Shown here in pieces: positions 1 through 7,636 of a stretch of 36,415 bases of DNA. The DNA is from Verrucomicrobiaceae bacterium UBA7681 (lineage in GTDB: Bacteria; Verrucomicrobiota; Verrucomicrobiia; Verrucomicrobiales; Verrucomicrobiaceae): assembly GCA_002482965.1 (NCBI GenBank), contig DLGZ01000050.1:202688-239102 (forward strand), read 5' to 3'. Within the stretch, counting starts at the first letter, position 1. Each line of letters begins with the position of its first letter. The notes under the pieces were generated by a model that searched no databases, was not told the origin of the DNA, and saw only the letters and a list, made by a program, of their open reading frames with translations. Made by a program: the position numbers and the translations under genes.

Positions 1-878
1 GCCTTGGCGGCGACGGGGAGTTTCAGGAGGGAGTGCACCGCATTGACGATGAGGCGGCGGAGGTTCTCGTCCGTGTAGTCCAGCGAGGCACCCATGGTGG
101 TGCAGAAGGAGCGGCCCTTGGCCTTGCCGTCCGGGGCGGTGTAGTCGTGCAGCCAGGCGATCGGTTGCATAGGCTCGTTCTTCGCGCCCACCACGTTCTT
201 GGATTTGGGATCAAGTGTCTCGGTGACGGCACCGCGCAGCAGGATCGTGTCGTTCTCCGGCTTCACATCCGGGGCACCATAGACATCCGTGGTGCAGAAA
301 ATTTCACCGACACCACGCAGGATTTCGTTCTTGCTGTTGGCCTCCACAACCACGCTGCGGGTACCTTCCTTTTTGTGGGAGCCGTGATGGCTGACCCATT
401 TTTCGCCGAGGATTTTGAGACCGAATTCGCTCCACTTGAAGTCGCCCGTTTTGGCGCTGCCCGTGAAGGCGTGGGTGGCGGTGCGGAAACCGATGACCGG
501 TTTGCCGGAGTTCAGAAACTTGGCAAAATGAGCCAGGCTCGCGTCGGGCAACTGACGGAAACGGGTGCCGATGATGAGGAGATCCGCGTCAGCGAGCATC
601 TCGGTGCCACGGATGTTCTTCTGGTTGTTCGGGTCGATGTAGCCCGCCTTTTCGTCCGTGGAGAAGAGCACGATGCAGTTGAAGCCATGCTTCTTGGCCA
701 GGATCTTCGCCAGCATCGGCATGCTCTCTTCCGTGTGGTATTCCTCGTCACCGGCCACGAGGACGATCCTTTTGCCGCCACCGGCACCACCCGGATTGGC
801 CGAAATTTCGAGATATTCCTGCGCGTGCGCAGATGCGACCGAGCCAAGGAGGGCGAGGGTGAATAGAAGATGCTTCAT
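1..878 (-). CDS. ThuA-like domain secreted protein (C-terminus cut by window edge)
   Basis: The reading frame is open from an ATG at 876-878 to the window edge, about 292 codons without a stop. Residues 1-19 form a signal peptide ending in a typical AHA-QE cleavage context, so the protein is exported. The body has the glutamine-amidotransferase-like fold of the ThuA family: an early beta strand with VLVAGDEEYH near residue 40, then a segment with LLIIGTRFRQ, then GKPVIGFRTATHAF and a late SFCTTMGAS. This family is common in Verrucomicrobiota and Planctomycetota, often beside sugar oxidoreductases and DUF1501 or cytochrome genes, but its biochemical role is unsettled. No strong Shine-Dalgarno is visible. 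An ECF-type promoter candidate lies 27-57 bases upstream. The opposite-strand open frame over the same bases is a GC-rich shadow. Confidence 0.88.
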   Translation of the reverse strand, partial: MKHLLFTLALLGSVASAHAQEYLEISANPGGAGGGKRIVLVAGDEEYHTEESMPMLAKILAKKHGFNCIVLFSTDEKAGYIDPNNQKNIRGTEMLADADLLIIGTRFRQLPDASLAHFAKFLNSGKPVIGFRTATHAFTGSAKTGDFKWSEFGLKILGEKWVSHHGSHKKEGTRSVVVEANSKNEILRGVGEIFCTTDVYGAPDVKPENDTILLRGAVTETLDPKSKNVVGAKNEPMQPIAWLHDYTAPDGKAKGRSFCTTMGASLDYTDENLRRLIVNAVHSLLKLPVAAK

Positions 879-904
879 GGTTGGGAAAAAACGGACGGGA
901 GATG

Positions 905-935
905 CTTATACCGCATGGGGCGGTGAAACCGGACA
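905..935 (-). promoter_or_regulatory. Candidate ECF-sigma promoter of the ThuA-like gene
   Basis: On the minus strand TGTCCGGTTTC (935 to 925) is followed after 15 bases by ATA inside GGTATAAG (912 to 905). The same 11-mer with the same 15-base gap to ATA lies before the ECF sigma gene that starts at 7579. Motif and spacing are seen; use as a promoter is inferred. Confidence 0.45.
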
Positions 936-1275
936 ATAAAAATGCGGGTTGGTTGGGAGAAGTGAGCCGGGAATGATTCATGGTGGAGGCATGAGAGACA
1001 CCCGCTGGTGGTGGTGAAACGGTGCGGTGCACCGGGCAAGATCAATCAGTGTGGCGCGTCAAAGGCCCTCGGCCCACAACAGGCCCAATCTACTGTGAGG
1101 CAGAAATCTGCACCAGATGACCGCTTTAGGCCATGGTGTGCGGGTCTTGATTCTCCGATGCCTACCGCGGAGATCCAAAAATTGTGGGCACACAAATTCC
1201 TTTGCCAATAGACCGGCCGATCAAATCGGCTCGATTCATTGGGTGCAAGTCCTTGGTGCTTTTCGGCGGTGCAGC
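936..1275. other. Intergenic stretch with no recognisable gene
   Basis: Between the ThuA promoter candidate and the end of the lipoprotein gene I see no convincing coding frame. The short open frames here have low-complexity, shadow-like translations. A small inverted repeat (CCGAT-CAA-ATCGG) lies near 1217-1229 and has no T-tract typical of a terminator. Confidence 0.5.
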
Positions 1276-1662
1276 TTAGTTTGCTCCGTGAGTGCGGCGC
1301 CAGCCTTCTTGGAACGCATTGCCGTAGTCTTCAGCGCCAGCGCCAATGACTTTGCCGTCCGCTCCGAAGCGCACGACGTGCTCTTCGACCTTGGCCCAGG
1401 TGCCATAGACCGGAACATGGCGTTTCCAGCCTTGCTGTGCCCAGCGCCAGAGTTCGCCACTGGCGTTGGTTTTCTTTTCATCGGGTTCTCCCCAAGCTGC
1501 GACGACTTGGGCCTTGGTCATGCCGGGCTTGATTGTTCCATCACTGGAAGCAGACCCAGTCGGAGTAGAAGCGCTTCCGTCATTGGTGGCAGGGGCCACA
1601 CACTGGCAAAGGCTGAGCGTGAGCGCGGCGAGTGAAAGGAGAGGGATGAATTTGAATGTCAT
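1276..1662 (-). CDS. Putative lipoprotein with BamE/SmpA-like motif
   Basis: This 128-residue protein starts at the ATG giving MTFKFIPLL; an in-frame start ten codons earlier is possible but puts charged residues ahead of the signal. Residues 1-18 are a hydrophobic signal followed by SLCQC, a relaxed lipobox with Cys19 or Cys21 as the lipidation site. After a Ser/Thr/Gly linker, GMTKAQVVAAWGEPD (about 46-60) matches the opening of SmpA/OmlA (BamE)-type domains, and the rest reads as a short beta domain ending in VVRFGADGKVIGAG. BamE proteins assist outer-membrane protein assembly, but many short lipoproteins share this motif without that role. The protein stands alone, with no operon partner. 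I am sure it is an exported small protein; the BamE link is tentative. Confidence 0.75.
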   Translation of the reverse strand: MTFKFIPLLSLAALTLSLCQCVAPATNDGSASTPTGSASSDGTIKPGMTKAQVVAAWGEPDEKKTNASGELWRWAQQGWKRHVPVYGTWAKVEEHVVRFGADGKVIGAGAEDYGNAFQEGWRRTHGAN

Positions 1663-1903
1663 AAGCAGCTTTTTTATCCAGAGCAGCTTCATTCGTCAAG
1701 TGGGGTTGATACTCCATGTTTGATATTGAAACTGTTCTAAAGAACAGTCATAACTGCGACATGTCTGCTCCCCGCCTGCCTACGACGCCAACTTCTTTTG
1801 GCTGTCTCAGGCATGACACGGTGACTTACCTGCGGATTCGCTTGGAGTGGGGACGTTTCGCCTCTGAAAATGGAGCGACAGGAACGGGAGGGAGACATGC
1901 CTC

Positions 1904-3196
1904 ATGATGGACATCACCCGCAAACTCGAAATCCTGGCCGATGCGGCGAAGTATGATGCTTCGTGCGCGAGCAGCGGTGCGGCGCGGAAGGATTCGCGGG
2001 GCAGCAAGGGTGTGGGTTCCACGGGAGGGGCGGGGATCTGCCATTCCTACACGCCGGACGGGCGCTGTGTCTCGCTGCTGAAGGTGCTGATGACGAATGC
2101 CTGCCTGTATGACTGCCACTACTGCATCAACCGCCGCTCCAGCAATGTGACGCGCGCACGCTTCACGCCGGACGAGGTGGTGCAGCTGACGCTGGATTTC
2201 TACAAGCGGAACTACATTGAGGGCTTGTTCCTGAGCAGCGGGATCATCCGCAGCGCAGACCACACGATGGAGCTGGTGATTGAGGTCGCGCGGAAGCTGC
2301 GGGAGGTGCACCAGTTCCGGGGTTATATTCATTTGAAAACGATCCCCGAAGCCTCCCAGGAGCTCATTGCTCAGGCAGGGCGTTATGCGGACCGCATCAG
2401 CATCAATGTGGAGTTGCCCAGCCAGCAGAGCCTGAACACTCTGGCACCCGAGAAGAACCTGGCGCGTACGGAGTCGGCCATGGGGCATATCCGTGGCAAA
2501 ATCGACGAGCGGTATGCCGAAAAACGCAAGCCGGATGCCCCCAAGCCGCCGCCTTTTGCCACGGGCCAGAGCACGCAGATGCTGGTGGGGGCCGATGCCT
2601 CGACGGATGCGGTGATTCTGGGCTGTGCGGACAAGCTCTACACCGCCCACCGCCTGCGCCGGGTGTATTACTCGGCCTTCAGCCCGATCCCGGAGCCGTC
2701 TGCCATCTTGCCGCTGAAAGCGCCCCCGCTGATCCGCGAGCACCGGCTGTATCAGGCGGACTGGCTGCTGCGGTTCTATGATTTCAAAGTGGAGGAGATC
2801 GCCTCTGCGGCGGCACCGCATCTCGATTTGGCGCTCGATCCCAAGCTCTCCTGGGCGCTACGAAATCGTGCCACCTTTCCGGTCGATGTGAACAAAGCCC
2901 CCCGGGAGCTGTTGCTGCGCATTCCGGGACTCGGCGTGCGCAATGTGGAGCGCATCGTGCGGGCACGGCGCTATACCGGCCTGCGGCTGGCGGATCTGAT
3001 CCGGCTGCGGCTGCAGATGAAGAAGCTGCTGCCCTTCATCACGGCGGTGGATCACCATCCGGCCAAGCTGGGACTGGACAGCGACTCGCTGCGGGCGCGG
3101 TTTTTGCCGCCCCCGGAGCAGCTTGAAATCAACTTCGGCGCCCCGCCCGCACCCGCCGCGACCGACTTCCTTTCGGTGAGATCTGGCGAGCTCTAA
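1904..3196 (+). CDS. Putative DNA modification/repair radical SAM protein
   Basis: The 430-residue protein carries a radical SAM cluster motif C67-xxx-C71-xx-C74 (CLYDCHYC), which binds a 4Fe-4S cluster and S-adenosylmethionine. A helix-hairpin-helix DNA-binding segment lies at about 328-365 (NKAPRELLLRIPGLGVRNV). This layout fits the family annotated as putative DNA modification/repair radical SAM protein (TIGR03916 type), which usually sits beside a DUF4130 protein and often a uracil-DNA glycosylase of the UdgX group. The next gene, 7 bases downstream, is the DUF4130 partner. Adjacent ATGs occur at 1904 and 1907; a GGGAGGGAG Shine-Dalgarno at 1886-1894 suits either. The substrate of the family is unknown, so the repair role rests on context and the HhH domain. 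Confidence 0.93.
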   Translation: MMDITRKLEILADAAKYDASCASSGAARKDSRGSKGVGSTGGAGICHSYTPDGRCVSLLKVLMTNACLYDCHYCINRRSSNVTRARFTPDEVVQLTLDFYKRNYIEGLFLSSGIIRSADHTMELVIEVARKLREVHQFRGYIHLKTIPEASQELIAQAGRYADRISINVELPSQQSLNTLAPEKNLARTESAMGHIRGKIDERYAEKRKPDAPKPPPFATGQSTQMLVGADASTDAVILGCADKLYTAHRLRRVYYSAFSPIPEPSAILPLKAPPLIREHRLYQADWLLRFYDFKVEEIASAAAPHLDLALDPKLSWALRNRATFPVDVNKAPRELLLRIPGLGVRNVERIVRARRYTGLRLADLIRLRLQMKKLLPFITAVDHHPAKLGLDSDSLRARFLPPPEQLEINFGAPPAPAATDFLSVRSGEL

Positions 3197-3203
3197 ACCG
3201 GTC

Positions 3204-4097
3204 ATGCGCACCATCGTCATCGAGCCCGAGTATGAAGCCTGGAGAGCTGCGGCCCGCTCCTTGCTGGCGCAAGGCGTGGCACCTGAGGAGGTGCTGTGGA
3301 CGGATGATTCCCAGGAGTCATCCCTGTTTGTCCGCGAAGAGCCTACCGTCGCGGCAGCCGAGCAGGGGGCCAGTGCCATCAAAGTACCGGCCGCTTTCAT
3401 GGATATGGCACGGAGCGCAGCTGCGCATACGGATGCGCGACGCTGGGGCATGCTCTACCGCGTGTTATGGCGGCTGACGCGGGGGGCAGAGCGGCACCTG
3501 CTGGCCATGGCCACGGACCGCGATGTGCGCCAGCTGCAGGACTGGTGCAAGGCGGTGGGGCGCGACATTCACAAGATGCATGCCTTTGTGCGCTTTCGGC
3601 TGGTCGGGACGGATGCCGCCACGGGGCGCGAGCAGTTCGTGGCGTGGTTTGAGCCGGAGCACCGCATCGTGCGGCTGGCCACGCCGTTTTTTGAGAAGCG
3701 CTTTGCGGGCATGGACTGGTCCATCCTGACGCCGTATGAGTGTGCGCACTGGGATGGCACCCGGCTGCATTTCACCGCAGGCGTCTCCCGCAGCAGCGCC
3801 CCGGATGAAGATGCGTTGGATGACCTGTGGCGTACCTACTACCGGAACATTTTTAACCCAGCCCGGGTCAAGATCAGCGCCATGCAGTCGGAGATGCCGA
3901 AGAAGTACTGGAAGAATCTGCCCGAGGCATCGCTGATCGCCAGCCTGATCGCCGAGAGTACGGGGCGTGTGCAAGGCATGCTGGAAACCGAGGAACGAGC
4001 CGCGAAGCCTGCGCCCAACAATGCCTATTTGAAATCGCTTCACGCCATGAATCAGAACGAAGCCGCTGCCCAAAACCACGAATCAGACCCGGCATGA
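3204..4097 (+). CDS. DUF4130 (TIGR03915-type) putative DNA metabolism protein
   Basis: This 297-residue protein holds the DUF4130 hallmark CKAVGRDIHKMHAFVRFR at about 113-130 and has the length of the stand-alone form. In many bacteria the domain is fused to or followed by a UdgX-type uracil-DNA glycosylase; here no glycosylase domain follows, and the protein ends with a polar Ala/Asn-rich tail. It begins 7 bases after the radical SAM gene, and its TGA overlaps the ATG of the DUF2256 gene (ATGA), so the three are almost certainly co-transcribed. The molecular function is unknown; a joint nucleic-acid repair or modification role with the radical SAM protein is inferred from constant pairing. 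Confidence 0.9.
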   Translation: MRTIVIEPEYEAWRAAARSLLAQGVAPEEVLWTDDSQESSLFVREEPTVAAAEQGASAIKVPAAFMDMARSAAAHTDARRWGMLYRVLWRLTRGAERHLLAMATDRDVRQLQDWCKAVGRDIHKMHAFVRFRLVGTDAATGREQFVAWFEPEHRIVRLATPFFEKRFAGMDWSILTPYECAHWDGTRLHFTAGVSRSSAPDEDALDDLWRTYYRNIFNPARVKISAMQSEMPKKYWKNLPEASLIASLIAESTGRVQGMLETEERAAKPAPNNAYLKSLHAMNQNEAAAQNHESDPA

Positions 4098-4252
4098 AAG
4101 GCGTGAAAAAGCAGGATCTTCCCTCCAAGCCCTGTCTCGTCTGCGGGCGGCCCTTCACCTGGCGCAAAAAGTGGGAGAAGGTGTGGGATGAGGTGAAGTT
4201 TTGCAGCGAGCGCTGCCGACGAAGCAAGGGGAACGCACCCGATGCCAGGTAG
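4094..4252 (+). CDS. DUF2256 zinc-finger small protein
   Basis: This 52-residue peptide is read from an ATG overlapping the preceding stop (ATGA). It has the DUF2256 pattern: C14-xx-C17 (CLVCGRPFTWRKKW), a tryptophan-rich middle, then C37-xxx-C41 (FCSERCRR), a probable zinc-binding CxxC plus CxxxC pair. DUF2256 proteins are usually neighbours of cryptochrome/photolyase-related genes, and an FeS photolyase-type gene is present in this window but about 21 kb away. Translational coupling to the radical SAM/DUF4130 operon suggests a DNA-repair context here. Family membership is clear; function is unknown. Confidence 0.9.
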   Translation: MKGVKKQDLPSKPCLVCGRPFTWRKKWEKVWDEVKFCSERCRRSKGNAPDAR

Positions 4253-4256
4253 TGGG

Positions 4257-4652
4257 CTATGACACCAAGCCGCGCAGCTTTTGGGTCACCTCATCGCGGC
4301 TCAGGATGCCGGCGGCGGTTTCGAGGGTCAGGTTTTCCCAAGCATCCGCGTCAAGATCTTCGGACCTTAGGAGGCCGTTCTCAATGAGGAAAACCAAGCA
4401 GGTGGCCAAGGCGACCGGCTTGCTGCCGTCGATGAAGGCGTCATTGCGGCCAAGGTAGAACAAATAGGCTGCTGCGATTTCGATGGGGTCCGAGATCACG
4501 GGGATTCCCAGCAGCGCGGCTTGGGGAGCGGCTAGGGCGGCTTCCAGCAGGTCTCGGGAACGCAGGCCGGGACTGCCACCCTGGGCGGCGAGGACTTCGG
4601 CATGGATGGCGAGCACCCCATCGAGGTTCGGATGAAGAATCTGGTGGCTCAT
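4257..4652 (-). CDS. doc: Doc-like (death-on-curing) toxin with degenerate Fic motif
   Basis: The 131-residue length and the order of segments (LRSRDLLEAALAAPQ, then the helix IEIAAAYLFYLGRNDAFIDG) match Doc-family toxins, which act on translation factor EF-Tu by phosphorylation. The family motif HxFxDGNKR reads D71-A-F-I-D-G-S-K-P79 here: the catalytic His is Asp, Asn is Ser and Arg is Pro. The protein may therefore lack canonical activity. Its ATG overlaps the antitoxin stop by four bases, the classic coupled arrangement. The converging DUF2256 gene ends four bases away. Type II toxin-antitoxin membership is confident; toxicity is not. Confidence 0.85.
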   Translation of the reverse strand: MSHQILHPNLDGVLAIHAEVLAAQGGSPGLRSRDLLEAALAAPQAALLGIPVISDPIEIAAAYLFYLGRNDAFIDGSKPVALATCLVFLIENGLLRSEDLDADAWENLTLETAAGILSRDEVTQKLRGLVS

Positions 4653-4879
4653 GAAAGGTGGCGGAAGAGCTCGCTGTTCTTCTGGATCAGACGTTTGACG
4701 GTTTCGGCGGCTTTGGCGGCCTCGATGACCGCTGGTGCCATGGGGGTGATGGTGATCGTGCCGCCGGCGTGGACCTCAACATTGACTTCGTCTCCGACCT
4801 TGAGCCGGGCAAGTTGGAGCAGGGCGGAATCGAAGATGAGGCCTTGGGAGTTGCCGATCTTGCTGATGGTCTTGATCAT
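4649..4879 (-). CDS. AbrB/MazE-type antitoxin
   Basis: The 76-residue protein opens with an AbrB/MazE swapped-hairpin DNA-binding fold: IKTISKIGNSQGLIF, then LKVGDEVNVEVHAGGTITITP. The C-terminal helix from about residue 50 is the expected toxin-binding part. It is the first gene of the pair and is expected to neutralise the Doc-like product and repress its own promoter. A perfect 8-bp-arm palindrome and a consensus TTGACA box lie just upstream. Doc is more often paired with Phd; MazE/AbrB-Doc combinations also occur. Confidence 0.88.
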   Translation of the reverse strand: MIKTISKIGNSQGLIFDSALLQLARLKVGDEVNVEVHAGGTITITPMAPAVIEAAKAAETVKRLIQKNSELFRHLS

Positions 4880-4884
4880 GGGTT

Positions 4885-4913
4885 AAACTATGTATTACAT
4901 AGTGGGTTGTCAA
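4885..4913 (-). promoter_or_regulatory. Toxin-antitoxin promoter with palindromic operator
   Basis: On the minus strand a perfect TTGACA (4913-4908) is followed after 17 bases by TAGTTT (4890-4885). Between and over the -10 lies a perfect palindrome, ACTATGTA-T-TACATAGT (4887-4903). Its position fits autorepression by the AbrB/MazE antitoxin (inferred). Confidence 0.6.
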
Positions 4914-5081
4914 TTGTGAGAGTGGGGCACTAGACGGTGTCTTCGCAAATAGCATGCCCTCCGCAGGAAAGATGCTGGGGTTGCTGCCAAGTGGTGAAGG
5001 CAGCGGAGGCGGTGAAGAAGAGAGCTTTTGGAAAGGTGGGTGAGTGAACGGGACAACCGCCCGCGCTGGGACGAAGGATTC

Positions 5082-5106
5082 TAGGGACGCGCACAACGCG
5101 TCCCTA
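5082..5106. repeat. Perfect inverted repeat, REP-like
   Basis: TAGGGACGCG, loop CACAA, then CGCGTCCCTA: a perfect 10-bp stem with a 5-base loop in non-coding DNA. There is no T-tract, so a REP-type interspersed element is more likely than an intrinsic terminator. Confidence 0.6.
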
Positions 5107-5488
5107 CCAGCCCTGCAGGGTGCGGCGCGCGAAAAGGGAAGGTAGGGAACCGCTGTGCGGGTCCGTGATTTCGGGTCTGTCGCGGCGCAGGCGCTCACAA
5201 AGCTGCGCTGTCCTAGGCGCGGTGAATAGCAGGCTATTTTTCCGGCGCATGGGAGTCCTTTGATTTACAAAGACATCGCCAAACTCATGCCGCTAGTTTT
5301 GTGGACTTGGGTTCCAGAGGTGGCTGGAGCGGCATTAGGCCTTTGGAGTACCGGCTGCGATTAGCTGCTGCTTTCGCGCGTCTCCCGGTATGCGTGAGCT
5401 GATCGGGCTGCGGATAGCGGTAGCTGCGCTCGTTCCTCGCTGCGCGACCGCAGTCCATATGGGTGCAGCTCGATATCACTAACCAAAT

Positions 5489-5505
5489 GTAAAACTATGT
5501 TTTAC
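5489..5505. promoter_or_regulatory. Palindrome sharing a core with the toxin-antitoxin operator
   Basis: GTAAAAC-TAT-GTTTTAC is a perfect 7-bp-arm palindrome. Its core AAACTATGT is the same 9-mer that begins the operator region at 4885. It may be a second antitoxin-binding site or the remnant of a lost toxin-antitoxin locus. Confidence 0.35.
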
Positions 5506-5532
5506 GCCAATGCTGCGAAAACTTGGCAGCGC

Positions 5533-7053
5533 TCACTTCGCGAGCGCTGCGATCTCTACATCGCTCAGGGCGCGGTCCCAGAGGGCGAACTCATCCATGG
5601 CACCGCTGAGGTGGCGGATGGCGACGCCGCCGGAACTACGGCGGTCGTTCCAGTTGCCGAGTTCGGCGATGCCGATCTTCAGGGCCTCGGTGTCCTTGAG
5701 GGGGGAGCGTGTCAGGAGTTCGCCGTTGGCGTAGTGCCGCACCTCTTTGCTGGCGGGATCAAACACGACGGCCAGATGGGTCCAGCGGCCAAAGCGTTCT
5801 GGCGTGAAGTAGACGGGGGTGTCATGATCGGCGTGCCGTGCGCCGTTGCTGCCTGCGATGCCGAGGCGCACTTTGCCTTCCCGGGTGATCTGCCAGTGGA
5901 CCTTGCGGTCGCCCCAGCTTTCGGACATGAACAGGGAGTTGAAGGTGCGGTCGAGGCCGTTGACGCGCACCCTGACGGCCATGGTCAGCGCCTTGGTTTC
6001 GCCGGGAATGTTCAGCCGCACGCGGTCGCTCACGTTGCGGAATTCGAGGGCGCGCTTGCCCGGCCAGCGGCCGGTGGTCCAAGAAGCGCCGACGATGCTG
6101 CCGTCAGAAATCTGAGTGCCGTTCACTGCGTGATTGCGCAGGGATCGCGAGCCTTCGTCATCCTGAAAATCAAAGCGCAGGAGAAGCCTGCTATCGGCGT
6201 TCAGCTTGGTGCTGGAGGCCAGCCATTTTTCAAACTGGAAGCGCTGGGAGATCGCGCTGCGGGCGTCCAGTTCGTTGAGCGAGGCAAAGCTGGATGCATT
6301 CGCTGTGAGCATGGCGGTGTTTCCTGCAATCGCCATGGCCTGGCCTTCCTTGAGGGACTTCATGTTCACATCAGGCTGATGCAGCTCCACTTCGCCTTTG
6401 AAAACATGCACCTCCTCATTGGCAGCGCTCACATCCAGCCCGAACTCCGTGCCGAGATCGACGATGGTGCCTTTGGGCGTATTGATGCGGAAACCCTTCG
6501 CCTGCGGCGGCACCTGGGCGCTGAGTTTGCCCTGTGTGCAGGTCGCCTCACCTGAGGACACGAGCTGCAATTCGGCGGGGCCTTCGATCAAGACGCGGGC
6601 ACCTTGATAAAACTCGATCTGCGCGATGCCTGATTTCAGTTTCAACCAGCCCGGCGAGAGCGGCGTGCCGGGGGTGATGGCGGCCGATTCCCATTCCAAA
6701 TTCACCCCGCGTGTCAGCACGGCCACGGAGGCTGTCGTCTCCTCGGTTTCGGGCCGCAGATCCAGTGCGGCATTCATCAACCAAGTGCCGAGCAGCGTGA
6801 TGCAGGCCGCCATGGCCGCCACGCTGGTGACGGTGGCGAAAGTGAAACGGCGCTTGGGCAGCAGCGCGGGGCGGATGATGTTGTCCGCCACCAAGGGCTT
6901 GGTTGCGCGCAGCATGGCATCCATGTCGAAGTGCTGGAGCAGGCGCTCGCCCAGTTCCGGCTGCGCTTTCAGCATCTCATGCAATTCCTCCGCCTCGGCG
7001 GTGGTGAGGGTGCCTTCGAGGTAGCGCTGGATCAAAGTGTCGGTGTCAGGCAT
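5533..7053 (-). CDS. FecR-domain membrane protein with C-terminal LamG domain
   Basis: This 506-residue protein is a regulator-like membrane protein of the type paired with ECF sigma factors in Verrucomicrobiota and Planctomycetota. Residues 1-65 are a cytoplasmic helical part (IQRYLEGTLTTAEAEELHEML) expected to contact the sigma factor. One membrane helix lies at about 72-95. A FecR domain follows at about 150-230 (GTIVDLGTEFGLDV and VFKGEVEL are typical), and a LamG/concanavalin-like domain covers about 310-505 (RWTHLAVVFDP, LSGAMDEFALWDRALSD). The start overlaps the sigma gene by 8 bases, so the two are coupled. The likely role is an extracytoplasmic sensor or anti-sigma; the ligand is unknown but LamG suggests carbohydrate or protein binding. 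Confidence 0.92.
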   Translation of the reverse strand: MPDTDTLIQRYLEGTLTTAEAEELHEMLKAQPELGERLLQHFDMDAMLRATKPLVADNIIRPALLPKRRFTFATVTSVAAMAACITLLGTWLMNAALDLRPETEETTASVAVLTRGVNLEWESAAITPGTPLSPGWLKLKSGIAQIEFYQGARVLIEGPAELQLVSSGEATCTQGKLSAQVPPQAKGFRINTPKGTIVDLGTEFGLDVSAANEEVHVFKGEVELHQPDVNMKSLKEGQAMAIAGNTAMLTANASSFASLNELDARSAISQRFQFEKWLASSTKLNADSRLLLRFDFQDDEGSRSLRNHAVNGTQISDGSIVGASWTTGRWPGKRALEFRNVSDRVRLNIPGETKALTMAVRVRVNGLDRTFNSLFMSESWGDRKVHWQITREGKVRLGIAGSNGARHADHDTPVYFTPERFGRWTHLAVVFDPASKEVRHYANGELLTRSPLKDTEALKIGIAELGNWNDRRSSGGVAIRHLSGAMDEFALWDRALSDVEIAALAK

Positions 7054-7579
7054 GTGCGGGGCCTCCCTGGTTCGACGAGCGCTCGATGCACTCGCGCAGT
7101 TTTTCGCGCACGCGGGAGAGGGCGCGGCAGACGGTGTCCGCCTTCATGTTGATCTGATCAGCGATCTGCGGCGTGCCGATGTCGTTGTAATAGTAAAGCT
7201 CCACCAGCTCGCGACTTTTCTCCGGCAGCTTTTGCAGGCAGGTGCGCAGCACGCTTATCTCTTCTTCATAGCGTGGCGGTGCCTCGCGCTCCTCCGCCAG
7301 CAGGCGGATGTGGTCTGCGAGCTTTTGCACCACCTCGGGCTGCTGCTTGGTGCGCTCGCGCCACTGCCGCATGGCGATGTGCCGGGTCATCGTCGCCAGC
7401 AGCGGCCGTGCATCCGTGCTCAGGTCCCACTGGGATTCCTTGGCCATGAACTCCAAAAACACCTGCTGCGCGATGTCCTCCATCAGCCCCGGCCAGGGCG
7501 CATACTTCAGCGCCACCCCCCTCACGAAATCGTGATGGGCGAGGAAAACCTGCGCGGCCTGGGTCTCATGCGTGTTCAT
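7046..7579 (-). CDS. ECF-type RNA polymerase sigma factor
   Basis: The 177-residue protein has region 2 at about 10-75 (FVRGVALKYAPWPGLMEDIAQQVFLEF, then MTRHIAMRQWRERTK) and region 4 at about 105-165 (LQKLPEKSRELVELYYYNDIGTPQIADQINMKADTV, with the HTH in IGTPQIADQI). This resembles the Rhodopirellula/Verrucomicrobium ECF subgroup. It directs transcription of a specific gene set and is presumably held by the overlapping FecR protein. No Shine-Dalgarno is visible, and the promoter candidate leaves only about 10 bases between the -10 and the ATG, so a very short or absent leader is possible. Confidence 0.93.
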   Translation of the reverse strand: MNTHETQAAQVFLAHHDFVRGVALKYAPWPGLMEDIAQQVFLEFMAKESQWDLSTDARPLLATMTRHIAMRQWRERTKQQPEVVQKLADHIRLLAEEREAPPRYEEEISVLRTCLQKLPEKSRELVELYYYNDIGTPQIADQINMKADTVCRALSRVREKLRECIERSSNQGGPAHA

Positions 7580-7589
7580 GCGTCTGGCA

Positions 7590-7619
7590 GTATCTCACGC
7601 GGGAAGGGGAAACCGGACA
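7590..7619 (-). promoter_or_regulatory. Candidate autoregulatory ECF promoter
   Basis: On the minus strand TGTCCGGTTTC (7619-7609), 15 bases, then ATA within GAGATAC (7596-7590). The 11-mer and the spacing equal those before the ThuA-like gene. It lies just upstream of the sigma gene, as expected for autoregulation (inferred). Confidence 0.5.
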
Positions 7620-7636
7620 GGGATTTTCCGACTGCC

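Larger units (their letters stand above)
4914..5532. other. Intergenic region with inverted repeats, no gene
   Basis: No frame here reads like protein. The stretch contains the 10-bp-arm hairpin at 5082-5106 and the palindrome at 5489-5505. Around 5330-5470 it is rich in CTGC/GCTGC words and looks like decayed interspersed repeat rather than gene. Confidence 0.5.

Noticed and set aside
33..866. 277-codon + strand open frame
   Set aside because: It is antisense to the ThuA-like gene, which has a signal peptide and family motifs; the + frame has shadow composition.
5082..5106. Intrinsic terminator
   Set aside because: Good stem, but no T-tract and no gene ending nearby.
5497..6555. 352-codon + strand open frame
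   Set aside because: Antisense to FecR-LamG, whose domains are clear; no recognisable motif on the + strand.
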